From positions 1,482 through 8,994 of the forward strand of contig WRNL01000056.1 in the NCBI GenBank assembly GCA_009776625.1: a DNA stretch of 7,513 bases. Direction: 5' to 3'. Position 1 is the first letter of the stretch, and the number at the start of each line of letters is the position of its first letter. Below, piece by piece: positions 1 to 5,954 of the stretch. The DNA is from Methanomassiliicoccaceae archaeon (lineage in GTDB: Archaea > Thermoplasmatota > Thermoplasmata > Methanomassiliicoccales > Methanomethylophilaceae). Both the position numbers and the translations under genes were made by a program. The notes under the pieces were generated by a model that saw only the letters and a program-made list of their open reading frames with translations, did not search any database and had not been told where the DNA came from.

Positions 1-2735
1 ACGAACGCCACGCAGAGGGACGTCAGTATGGACGCCATGATGAGCATCAGCCTGTTGAACCTCCTGACGTTCAGCCCCATCTGCTGCGCCTGGTCCTCCC
101 CCAGGAGGACGAGGTTGAACTCCTTCGCCCATACCAGCGGGACGAAGGACATGGCGAGGCCGGGCAGAAGTATGAGCCAGACTTGGTTCCACGACACGTT
201 GGCGAACGACCCGAACAGCCACGTCAGGGCGTTGCTCACGCTCTGGCCCGCCATGGACAGCATAAGCGTCTGCACGGCGGAGAACGCCAGGCCCACCACC
301 ACCCCCGCCAGGACGTAGTTTATGGACGACCTCCCCGCCCTCTCGGCTATGAACATGGTTATCACGAAGGCGACGAGGCCGCCGATCATCGCCGTTATAG
401 CCGTAGAGAATATCGAGTGCGAGGAGAAGAGCCCGAAGAATGTGAAGTCGAACGCTATGACCGCGACCGCCGCCGTCCCCGCGCCGGCGGACACGCCCAT
501 GATGTACGGGTCAACGAGCGGGTTCCTTATTATCGCCTGGTACATGCTCCCGGCGATGGACAGCCCTATGCCCACGCCGAGCGCGGCGAGCGTCCTCGGC
601 AGCCTGGACTCGAACACCCTTATCTCGTTGAGGTCCGACGGGTCCGCCCCGCCATGCGATATTGCGGAGAACAGCGAGGACAGCATCTCCCCCAGGGACA
701 TGGTCGCATGGTAGCCCACGCACAGGCAGGTTAGGAACACCACAACGGTGACGGTTATGCCGAACAGCAGCACCACCGAGAGGCGGTTCTTGCTGCGCCT
801 GTTGTGCCTGAGGTCCTCCCCGCCTATGTAGTGCCTCACGCTCCTTGAAATGTATTCGAACGGCTTGTCCTCCTTCTTGACGACCCTGACAACTATGTAC
901 ACGGCGGCCAGCATGAGGAGCAGCGCCGCAAAGACTGCGGCCACGGTGTAGATGAGGGGGGTGTCCCCCGCCCCGATGCCGCCATAAGGCGGGAACTCGC
1001 CGTAGACGACGTTGAGGCCGGAGTCGTTCCCCGAGTAGACCCAGCCGTCGATCACCAGCGGAGGGGACATGCTGAAGTTGGTCACGGCCGTGGCGGGCAT
1101 CGTGAACGTCCTCTCTATCCTCCCGTCGAGGGAGACCACGTAGATCGGCTCCTTGATGGAGTAGCCCTGGATGTATATCGATGAGCCGTTGACCAGCACC
1201 ATTGGCGCCCTCGCCGTGGTTATGTCGGGGTTGAGCAGCTCGTAGTTGCCGTCCGTGCCGACCCTCGCGAGGCCGTTCGACGACGAGATGTAGACCCCTT
1301 TGAACCCGTCGGTGACGACGGGGAGGACATAGTTGGCCACTAGACCGAAGGAGCTTGTGTCGAGCGCCCTCTTGGAGAGCGTGGCCCCGTCGAAGGCGTA
1401 CACCCCCACGCCCCCGACCATCGAGTTCAGGCCTCTCCCGTCGGACACGCCGAACATCAGCACGTAGCCTCCGCCCTCCTCGAAAACCGACACCTGCTGC
1501 ACGGACCCGTATTCCCTCCCGTTGACCGTCCTCGTGTACACGGACGCCTGGTCGATTATCGTCCCGCCGGCCTTGTCGATGACGTATAGCGTCCCGTTAA
1601 GCGCCCCGGCGAAGACATAGCCGTCGTATACGGTGTGGGAGAAGAAGTACGCCGACCCTCCAATCTGCCTCGACCATATCAGGTTCAGGTCAAGGTCGAA
1701 ACAGTAGACCATCCCGTTCGCCGAGCCGCAGTATATCGCCCCTGAGTCATAGATGAGGGAGCCGGGGCCGTTGTTGTACACCGTCCCCACGAGGGGCGCG
1801 GTGGTGTTCGGCATCGCCCCCTCGCGGCCCGCTATGTCCAGGCTGCCGTACGCCTTGTTGTTGAACGTCGTCACGTTCACGTTGCCGGCGCCAGGCCCTT
1901 CCATCAATGGGATCTTGAATATGTAGCCGTACGACGCAGGGATGTAGATGTAGTCGCCGACTATGACCGGCGTGGAGAGGTCGTAGACCAGCACGCTGGG
2001 GTACGAGAAGCCGAACTCCCATGCCTCCGACCCGTCCGGGCCGTAGCACATGACTGTGGCATGCGCGGGCGCTTTTGAGGAGTTGTACTTGACGAAGAAG
2101 TACCCGTGCGCCGACAGGACCGCCGCCTGGACGCCCGTGTCCCCCTCCTCGTGGGACCACATCAGCTCGGCGGGGGCCGCTGCGGAGGAGGTCTCCTGCG
2201 ATCCGGTCTGCCGGGAGTTCCCCCTGATCATCGTCCAAGAGGACGGGTTGTCGGGGGTCTCGACGGGCGCCTGCCCGTTGGGGTAGAACCCTATGGCGAG
2301 GCTCCCGCCGGTGTAGGGCGCAGATATGTCGGGGACCGCCACCCACCTCCCGGCGGCGCCGTCCCATTTGTAAGGCACCCATTTCGATACGACCTTCACC
2401 CCTGTGGCGCCGGAGGCGGCGAGGCTCCCGCCGGACGGCGACGACCCTATCGTCGCCTCCGATACCCCGTTCAGGGTTATCTTGCCCCCGGAGGAGCCGT
2501 AGTCGAACCCTGCGCTCGCGGCCGCGCCGCGGAGCACGTCGTCCACGGTGCCCCCTGTGCCGACATCCGTCCAGACGGTGTCGCCGTTCCCCATGTCGAA
2601 GAGCACCATGTCGCCGACCGGGCCGTCGGCGCCCGCGCCGGCGGCCGCCACCAGGGGGGCGAGCGCGACCAGCGCCACGACCCCCAACAATGCCATTTTT
2701 CTGATGTTGCTGCCTATGTCTGTCCCCCCTGTCAC
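1..2735 (-). CDS. FecCD/BtuC-type ABC permease fused to an extracytoplasmic beta-propeller (3' end outside window)
   Basis: One uninterrupted frame of 911 codons runs from a GTG at 2735 to the window edge; I read it codon by codon and found no stop. Order: residues 1-35 signal or anchor segment (Arg/Lys, then a hydrophobic run ending in Ala/Gly); about 42-165 a DUF4430-like domain; about 195-580 a PQQ-like beta-propeller with repeats such as GSANGMVYCFD (337-347) and GALNGTLYVID (377-387); about 593-617 a membrane helix; a basic linker; then from about 653 a FecCD permease with RLPR (711-714) and NPLVDPYIMG (738-747). Roughly 80-100 C-terminal residues are missing at the edge. Family knowledge: FecCD permeases form the membrane channel for vitamin B12, heme or siderophore import with a BtuF-like binding protein and an ATPase. 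The GTG overlaps the binding-protein stop (GTGA), implying translational coupling. An internal ATG at 2696 is possible but weakens the signal peptide. The fusion is unusual; substrate is inferred only. Confidence 0.9.
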   Translation of the reverse strand, partial: MTGGTDIGSNIRKMALLGVVALVALAPLVAAAGAGADGPVGDMVLFDMGNGDTVWTDVGTGGTVDDVLRGAAASAGFDYGSSGGKITLNGVSEATIGSSPSGGSLAASGATGVKVVSKWVPYKWDGAAGRWVAVPDISAPYTGGSLAIGFYPNGQAPVETPDNPSSWTMIRGNSRQTGSQETSSAAAPAELMWSHEEGDTGVQAAVLSAHGYFFVKYNSSKAPAHATVMCYGPDGSEAWEFGFSYPSVLVYDLSTPVIVGDYIYIPASYGYIFKIPLMEGPGAGNVNVTTFNNKAYGSLDIAGREGAMPNTTAPLVGTVYNNGPGSLIYDSGAIYCGSANGMVYCFDLDLNLIWSRQIGGSAYFFSHTVYDGYVFAGALNGTLYVIDKAGGTIIDQASVYTRTVNGREYGSVQQVSVFEEGGGYVLMFGVSDGRGLNSMVGGVGVYAFDGATLSKRALDTSSFGLVANYVLPVVTDGFKGVYISSSNGLARVGTDGNYELLNPDITTARAPMVLVNGSSIYIQGYSIKEPIYVVSLDGRIERTFTMPATAVTNFSMSPPLVIDGWVYSGNDSGLNVVYGEFPPYGGIGAGDTPLIYTVAAVFAALLLMLAAVYIVVRVVKKEDKPFEYISRSVRHYIGGEDLRHNRRSKNRLSVVLLFGITVTVVVFLTCLCVGYHATMSLGEMLSSLFSAISHGGADPSDLNEIRVFESRLPRTLAALGVGIGLSIAGSMYQAIIRNPLVDPYIMGVSAGAGTAAVAVIAFDFTFFGLFSSHSIFSTAITAMIGGLVAFVITMFIAERAGRSSINYVLAGVVVGLAFSAVQTLMLSMAGQSVSNALTWLFGSFANVSWNQVWLILLPGLAMSFVPLVWAKEFNLVLLGEDQAQQMGLNVRRFNRLMLIMASILTSLCVAF

Positions 2736-4093
2736 AGCCTGAAGTCAAGGTCCTTCGTGAATGTAAGGTAATCCGGGTAGTCGTCCCCGATGTATTTGGG
2801 GATGTCTATGTCCGTGAACACGTCCTGGTGCAGTATGCGCGCCGTGATCTCCATCAGCTGGATGAACCTCGGCCCGGGGATGGTGGACATGTACCCTGCG
2901 GCACCGCCCACCATGTAGATGTCCCCGTTCTTGTACGCGTCGGTCGTCCTCCATTCCGCGGGGAGCGATCCGATCATCGAGCCGTACTCCTGCGCCGTGT
3001 ACATGTAGTCCACCGTGAGCAGGATTATGAAGGCGGGGTTCGCCGACATGATCTGCTCCGAGTTTATCTGCACCCAGCCCGACATCGACGAGAACACGTT
3101 GACCCCGTCCACGGTAGCAGTGAGGTCGTTGACGTACGTGTACGACCCTGAGACCCACGGCGACTTGTCCGGCGCCAGCGCGAGCATCACGCCCGCGCCC
3201 CTTGTCTGCGGGACGGACGACAGGATGCCGGTTATCGCGTCCGTCGCATCCTCTATCGAGCTTATGACCTCGTGGGCGCGCATGTCGTACTCGATGGCAA
3301 GCCCCGCGATGTAGATGTTGCACATTATCTCCTGGATGTCCTCGCCGCCGTACATGAGCACCGCGTTGATGCCCACGCCCCTGAGCCTCTCTGTCATGAG
3401 GTGGTGGGTGTAGAGCGACCCGTCGCAGAGCACTATGTCAGGCCTCTGCGCGGCTATCTGCTCGAAGCTTGGGTTCAGGTAGTCCCCGACTATCTTTATC
3501 CTGCCGCTGGCCTGGCCCGCGACGACGGAGTCGGGGTATATGCTGTACATGTCCGTCCCTACCAGGGTGTCTACCGCCCTGATCGAGCCTATGACCTCCG
3601 TCATCGCCGGGGACAGGGTTATCACCCTCTGAGCCTGGGGGTACCCGTATATCGACCTCCCCGACTCGTCCACGGCCACCGTGGGCGCCTCGCCCGCGCC
3701 GGTGTACGCCCAGGCGGCTATAGTGAAACCGGAGAGGTCCACGCCCGCCGGGCCCTGTTCCTTCACCCATGTTATGCTATAGGGGGATATCGTCCACAGG
3801 TCCCATGTGCGCATGCCGTCCGAAGGCACGCCGTCGATCTCCTCGACCGTGCCGCCCTCGACCGTGTACGTGAAGCCGTTGGTCGTGCAGGCGACTGCCA
3901 GAGCATCATAGGGGTCGGAGTTGTCCCGCATGTCCATCTCGGTCCATGTCACGTCCCAGCCCCCGAAATCGATCAGGAACCCGGACGCCTGCGGCTGGGA
4001 GGCCTCGGCGTCGTTTATGATGAAAGGGAGGGACAGGGCCCCGGCTGCCACTATCAGAAGGGACAGCGACACCTTGAACCTCATCGCCTCCAA
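2732..4093 (-). CDS. BtuF/FecB-type ABC substrate-binding protein with extra N-terminal DUF4430-like domain
   Basis: 453 residues. A Sec signal peptide covers about 1-31 (basic RFK, hydrophobic core, AEA before SQPQ). Residues about 38-150 form a DUF4430-like domain (LIDFGGWDVTW, NGFTY, EEIDGV, TWDLW). Residues about 157-440 are the periplasmic-binding fold of the cobalamin/iron-chelate family: RVITLSPAMTEVIGSI, NPSFEQIAAQRPDIVLCDG, and late AYKNGDIYMVGG and PGPRFIQLMEI. It should capture a chelated metal or corrinoid outside the membrane and deliver it to the overlapping permease. The TTG start at 4093 is chosen because AAGGAGG (4107-4101) lies 7 nt upstream; the ATG at 4084 is the alternative and removes only three residues. 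Usual family members of about 300-380 residues lack the front domain, so this protein is extended. Ligand is not determinable from sequence; corrinoid is favoured by the DUF4430-like neighbours, with heme or siderophore possible. Confidence 0.93.
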   Translation of the reverse strand: MEAMRFKVSLSLLIVAAGALSLPFIINDAEASQPQASGFLIDFGGWDVTWTEMDMRDNSDPYDALAVACTTNGFTYTVEGGTVEEIDGVPSDGMRTWDLWTISPYSITWVKEQGPAGVDLSGFTIAAWAYTGAGEAPTVAVDESGRSIYGYPQAQRVITLSPAMTEVIGSIRAVDTLVGTDMYSIYPDSVVAGQASGRIKIVGDYLNPSFEQIAAQRPDIVLCDGSLYTHHLMTERLRGVGINAVLMYGGEDIQEIMCNIYIAGLAIEYDMRAHEVISSIEDATDAITGILSSVPQTRGAGVMLALAPDKSPWVSGSYTYVNDLTATVDGVNVFSSMSGWVQINSEQIMSANPAFIILLTVDYMYTAQEYGSMIGSLPAEWRTTDAYKNGDIYMVGGAAGYMSTIPGPRFIQLMEITARILHQDVFTDIDIPKYIGDDYPDYLTFTKDLDFRL

Positions 4094-4100
4094 TATCCGT

Positions 4101-4107
4101 CCTCCTT
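4101..4107 (-). promoter_or_regulatory. Ribosome binding site for the binding-protein gene
   Basis: On the minus strand AAGGAGG occurs 7 nt before a TTG codon at 4093. It is a strong match to the 16S anti-Shine-Dalgarno sequence and decides in favour of the TTG start. A second GGAGG (4092-4088) sits only 3 nt before the ATG at 4084, too close to be ideal. Confidence 0.7.
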
Positions 4108-4109
4108 AG

Positions 4110-4136
4110 AAAAAAGTAAAAGCCGCCGGGGCGGCT
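4110..4136 (-). terminator. Hairpin plus T-tract terminator after the 174-residue anchored protein
   Basis: An exact inverted repeat, AGCCGCC/GGCGGCT (4121-4136), is followed on the minus strand by TTTACTTTTTT. It begins 13 bases after the stop codon of the upstream gene and ends just before the ribosome site of the binding-protein gene. Oligo-T tracts terminate archaeal RNA polymerase. I see no separate TATA box between here and 4093, so binding protein and permease may rely on read-through, giving excess of the upstream small protein. Confidence 0.65.
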
Positions 4137-4148
4137 GTTTCACATCGT

Positions 4149-4673
4149 TCAGGCGAACGGCCCCCCGTCCTGCCAGCCCGTCGTTGTGTTTGGATCCAGG
4201 GTCGGCTCGTACGTAACGCTGTCGAACTCTGTCACGCCGAAGTAGAATATGTTCTGCGAAGTCGTCACACCGGTTATCCCCGTGCCCATTTCCTCCCAGC
4301 CGTCAGAGATCGAGCTGTCTGTGCCACCGGTCCAAACGAACTGCGACCAGCTGTCCCCTGTCGCAGACCAATCCGGCTCGACGCCGTTGATCTCGATGAT
4401 GAATCCCTCCATTAACCCGCTGTCGGGTATGTCGAATGTGATACCCAGTCCGTCCAATGCCGAACAGATCCCTTCGTACGCGTTATTACCTTCTCCAGAA
4501 ATCCATCCGTTGGCCACTGTGCTGGTCTCATAGTCCCCATAGTCTATGTAGTACCAGTATGTATTCTTCTTACTGTTATCATCGCTGTTGTTGCTCAGCA
4601 TGAAGAACGCCGCCGCCGCGACGACCACAACGACCAAGACAACTGCGACTATCACAACTGCTTTTTTTGCCAT
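4149..4673 (-). CDS. Small membrane-anchored DUF4430-like surface protein (paralog of the 4833-5336 product)
   Basis: 174 residues from the ATG at 4673, chosen because GGTGA (4683-4679) sits 5 nt upstream; a GTG at 4682 in the same frame would add MNE. Residues 5-26 are a hydrophobic N-terminal helix after AKK, with no clear cleavage site or lipobox, so it is probably an anchor with the rest outside. The body has YWYYIDYG (39-46), NGWISGEGNNA (56-65), GFIIEINGV (90-98), a Trp-rich stretch (109-115), GWEEMG (125-130), IFYFGVTEF (142-150) and a C-terminal GWQDGGPF (166-173). The pattern of hydrophobic strand, GxxIxxINGV and a later Trp core resembles DUF4430 (transcobalamin C-terminal-like). 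Its closest match in the window is the product of 4833-5336. By eye its codons are AT-richer than its neighbours, suggesting different ancestry or recent change. A role as accessory ligand-binding protein for the adjacent transporter is inference. Confidence 0.88.
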   Translation of the reverse strand: MAKKAVVIVAVVLVVVVVAAAAFFMLSNNSDDNSKKNTYWYYIDYGDYETSTVANGWISGEGNNAYEGICSALDGLGITFDIPDSGLMEGFIIEINGVEPDWSATGDSWSQFVWTGGTDSSISDGWEEMGTGITGVTTSQNIFYFGVTEFDSVTYEPTLDPNTTTGWQDGGPFA

Positions 4674-4724
4674 CTCATTCACCCGAGGGCAATAGCCCTG
4701 CTTCGAGCACAGTGCATTATGTCA

Positions 4725-4732
4725 TATTTAAG
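4725..4732 (-). promoter_or_regulatory. TATA box for the 4149-4673 gene
   Basis: CTTAAATA on the minus strand lies in a locally AT-rich gap. An archaeal start site about 26 nt downstream would fall near 4702, leaving a leader of about 29 nt with GGTGA before the ATG at 4673. A second TATA-like string, GATATATC (4747-4740), is a weaker alternative. Confidence 0.55.
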
Positions 4733-4782
4733 TTGTAAGATATATCCAACAATTTTTTTAGTAGATACACGGAACCCACCAC

Positions 4783-4831
4783 AAAAACACCTACGTCCCC
4801 ACCCTACGGGGGAGCCGAGGGGACGCCCCCG
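4783..4831 (-). terminator. Possible terminator after the 4833-5336 gene
   Basis: Directly after the stop codon there is an inverted repeat CGGGGG/CCCCCG (4831-4826 with 4812-4807, loop 13 nt), and a five-T tract on the minus strand at 4787-4783. The T-tract is about 19 nt from the stem, so this is a weak, archaeal-style candidate. It separates the two paralogous genes, and the downstream one has its own TATA box. Confidence 0.35.
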
Positions 4832-4832
4832 C

Positions 4833-5336
4833 TCACGGGGAGAACGGCCCGCCGCCTTGCCACCCGTGCTGCGCATTAGGGTCCAGGGACAGGGCGTAGC
4901 CGTGCTCGAAGTCGATGAACGTGAACTCGGTAACGCCCACGTAGAATATGGTCTCCGTCGAGTCCCTCAGTATCCCGCCGATCTCGCGCCACGCCGCATG
5001 CGATCCGTCGCGCGCCCTCCACTCCCAGGTGTGCCATGCCTCCACTGCACCGATCTGCGGCCCCACGCCGTCGATGGACTGCACCCACCCCTCGCTGTCC
5101 ACGTCGTGGTCTATCCCGTTCTCTATCAGCGCGTTAAGGAACGCTTTGTGCGCATCGTCGCCCTCCGCCGATATCCAGAAGTCGGGCGCAGCCCCCCCGT
5201 GGTCGATGTAGAACCAGTACTCCGCCGCGCCGGCGACACCGCCCCTGCCGCCGTTCCAGAGGAGGTATCCGGCGGATGCGCAGACCACGACGGCTACGAC
5301 GGCTACGGAGAGGAACGCTGCTACCTTCTTTGACAT
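4833..5336 (-). CDS. Small membrane-anchored DUF4430-like surface protein (paralog of the 4149-4673 product)
   Basis: 167 residues starting at the ATG at 5336, with GTGAT (5345-5341) 4 nt upstream as ribosome site. After MSKK a hydrophobic helix spans about 5-26. VVVC contains a cysteine but is a poor lipobox, so an uncleaved anchor is likelier. The exterior part repeats the plan of its paralog: YWFYIDHG (40-47), FWISAEGDDA (53-62), NGIDHD, VQSIDGVGP (85-93), WHTWEWRARD (101-110), W-REIGG, IFYVGVTEF (130-138), LDPN (151-154) and C-terminal GWQGGGPF (158-165). The IDGV plus Trp-core layout resembles DUF4430 and thus the transcobalamin C-terminal domain. Codon use is GC-rich like the rest of the window, unlike its paralog. 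Function is not recognised with certainty; co-location with the binding protein and permease suggests a surface partner in ligand capture. Confidence 0.88.
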   Translation of the reverse strand: MSKKVAAFLSVAVVAVVVCASAGYLLWNGGRGGVAGAAEYWFYIDHGGAAPDFWISAEGDDAHKAFLNALIENGIDHDVDSEGWVQSIDGVGPQIGAVEAWHTWEWRARDGSHAAWREIGGILRDSTETIFYVGVTEFTFIDFEHGYALSLDPNAQHGWQGGGPFSP

Positions 5337-5381
5337 TCACATCACACGGGGGCCTTCCCTCGAGAGATACAAGGGCGTGCG

Positions 5382-5390
5382 TTTTATATA
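5382..5390 (-). promoter_or_regulatory. TATA box for the 4833-5336 gene
   Basis: TATATAAAA on the minus strand is a near-consensus archaeal TATA box. A start about 26 nt downstream (near 5361) leaves a leader of about 25 nt containing GTGAT before the ATG at 5336. Read on the plus strand the same bases give TTTATATA, which could also serve the divergent gene with a leader of about 54 nt, so the element may be bidirectional. Confidence 0.65.
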
Positions 5391-5392
5391 GA

Positions 5393-5459
5393 CGTATGCA
5401 CGCCGGCGGCACCCGCCGCGGCGGCGGCTCTGAACAATTATAAACGATGCGGCGTATGC
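5393..5459. repeat. Direct repeat CGTATGC flanking a GC-rich palindrome in the divergent promoter zone
   Basis: CGTATGC occurs at 5393-5399 and again at 5453-5459, exactly 60 bp apart. Each copy lies a few bases to the right of a TATA-like element. Between them is a perfect 12-bp palindrome, CCGCCGCGGCGG (5413-5424). The placement is what one would expect for regulator sites, but the strings are short and the region GC-rich, so chance is a real alternative. Confidence 0.35.
5437..5444 (+). promoter_or_regulatory. TATA box for the Dcd/Dut gene, probably leaderless
   Basis: ATTATAAA is centred about 25 nt before the ATG at 5466, the usual distance from archaeal TATA box to transcription start. 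No GGAGG or GGTGA precedes that ATG. Both observations point to an mRNA that begins at, or within a base or two of, the start codon. Confidence 0.55.
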
Positions 5460-5465
5460 GAACGC

Positions 5466-5954
5466 ATGGCGATTCTTTCGGACAGGGACATACTCGCGGG
5501 GCTGGCCTCGGGCTACCTCGGCATAAGCGACTACCACGAGAGGGGGCTGACCCCGAACGGCTACGACCTCAGGGTGTCTGAGATATCCGTGAGGGGGGAC
5601 CCCGAGGTCAAGAGGGAGGGCGTCGTCGGGGTGCCACCGAGGACGATGTTCTACGTCTCCACGATAGAGAGGGTGCGTATGCCCAAGGACGTCTGCGCCC
5701 AGCTGTGGATGAGGACCACATGGATCAGGAAGGGGTGCATCGGCGCGTTCGGGAAGATAGACGCGGGCTTCGAGGGGACGCTGACGCTGGGCGCCTACAA
5801 CGCGACCGACGAGGTCGTGGAGATACCGATCGGGGAGAGGTTCTGCCAGATGGTGCTCGAGACGCTGACCGGCGCGTCGGATAAGGACTACGCCCAGAGG
5901 AGCGGCAACTACCAGGGGCAGACCGGCGTCACGCTCGATCCTCTGAAGAGGTGA
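5466..5954 (+). CDS. dut: Dcd/Dut-family nucleotide hydrolase, probably archaeal-type dUTPase (annotated dCTP deaminase in many genomes)
   Basis: 162 residues. Family features in order: ILSDRDI (3-9), TPNGYDLR (29-36), MPKDVCAQ (72-79), RTTWIRKG (83-90, where most members have R-S-S-x-x-R-x-G), IDAGFEGTLTL (98-108), IGERFCQM (122-129) and NYQGQTG (148-154). The enzymes are trimers acting on dCTP or dUTP, supplying dUMP for thymidylate and keeping uracil out of DNA. In dCTP deaminases and the bifunctional MJ0430 type a catalytic Glu directly follows the ITL/VL strand after IDxGF; here that position is Gly109. This favours a monofunctional dUTPase, as in archaeal Dcd-like dUTPases, over a deaminase. 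Family membership is secure; the precise reaction is inferred. The ATG at 5466 is supported by a TATA box 25 nt upstream. The 3' end overlaps the convergent trm5 by 26 bp. Confidence 0.88.
   Translation: MAILSDRDILAGLASGYLGISDYHERGLTPNGYDLRVSEISVRGDPEVKREGVVGVPPRTMFYVSTIERVRMPKDVCAQLWMRTTWIRKGCIGAFGKIDAGFEGTLTLGAYNATDEVVEIPIGERFCQMVLETLTGASDKDYAQRSGNYQGQTGVTLDPLKR

Noticed and set aside
1747..2748. Minus-strand open frame of 333 codons inside the permease gene
   Set aside because: It is Arg/Gly-rich with no domain pattern and lies in another frame of the clearly coding propeller region; it is a GC-driven shadow.
2106..2771. Plus-strand open frame of 221 codons opposite the permease N-terminal region
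   Set aside because: Composition is typical of antisense GC-rich frames; the opposite strand has the signal peptide and DUF4430-like domain.
3272..4216. Plus-strand open frame of 314 codons opposite the binding protein
   Set aside because: It is antisense to well-recognised binding-protein motifs, has Arg/His/Pro/Val-rich composition and no recognisable domain.
4674..4832. Possible cobalamin riboswitch in front of the small surface-protein gene
   Set aside because: I looked because of the corrinoid hypothesis, but the leader predicted from the TATA box is only about 29 nt and no B12-box-like string was seen.
4679..4876. Short minus-strand open frame covering the gap between the two paralogous genes
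   Set aside because: It overlaps the 3' end of one gene, the candidate terminator and the TATA box of the next, and its composition is not protein-like.
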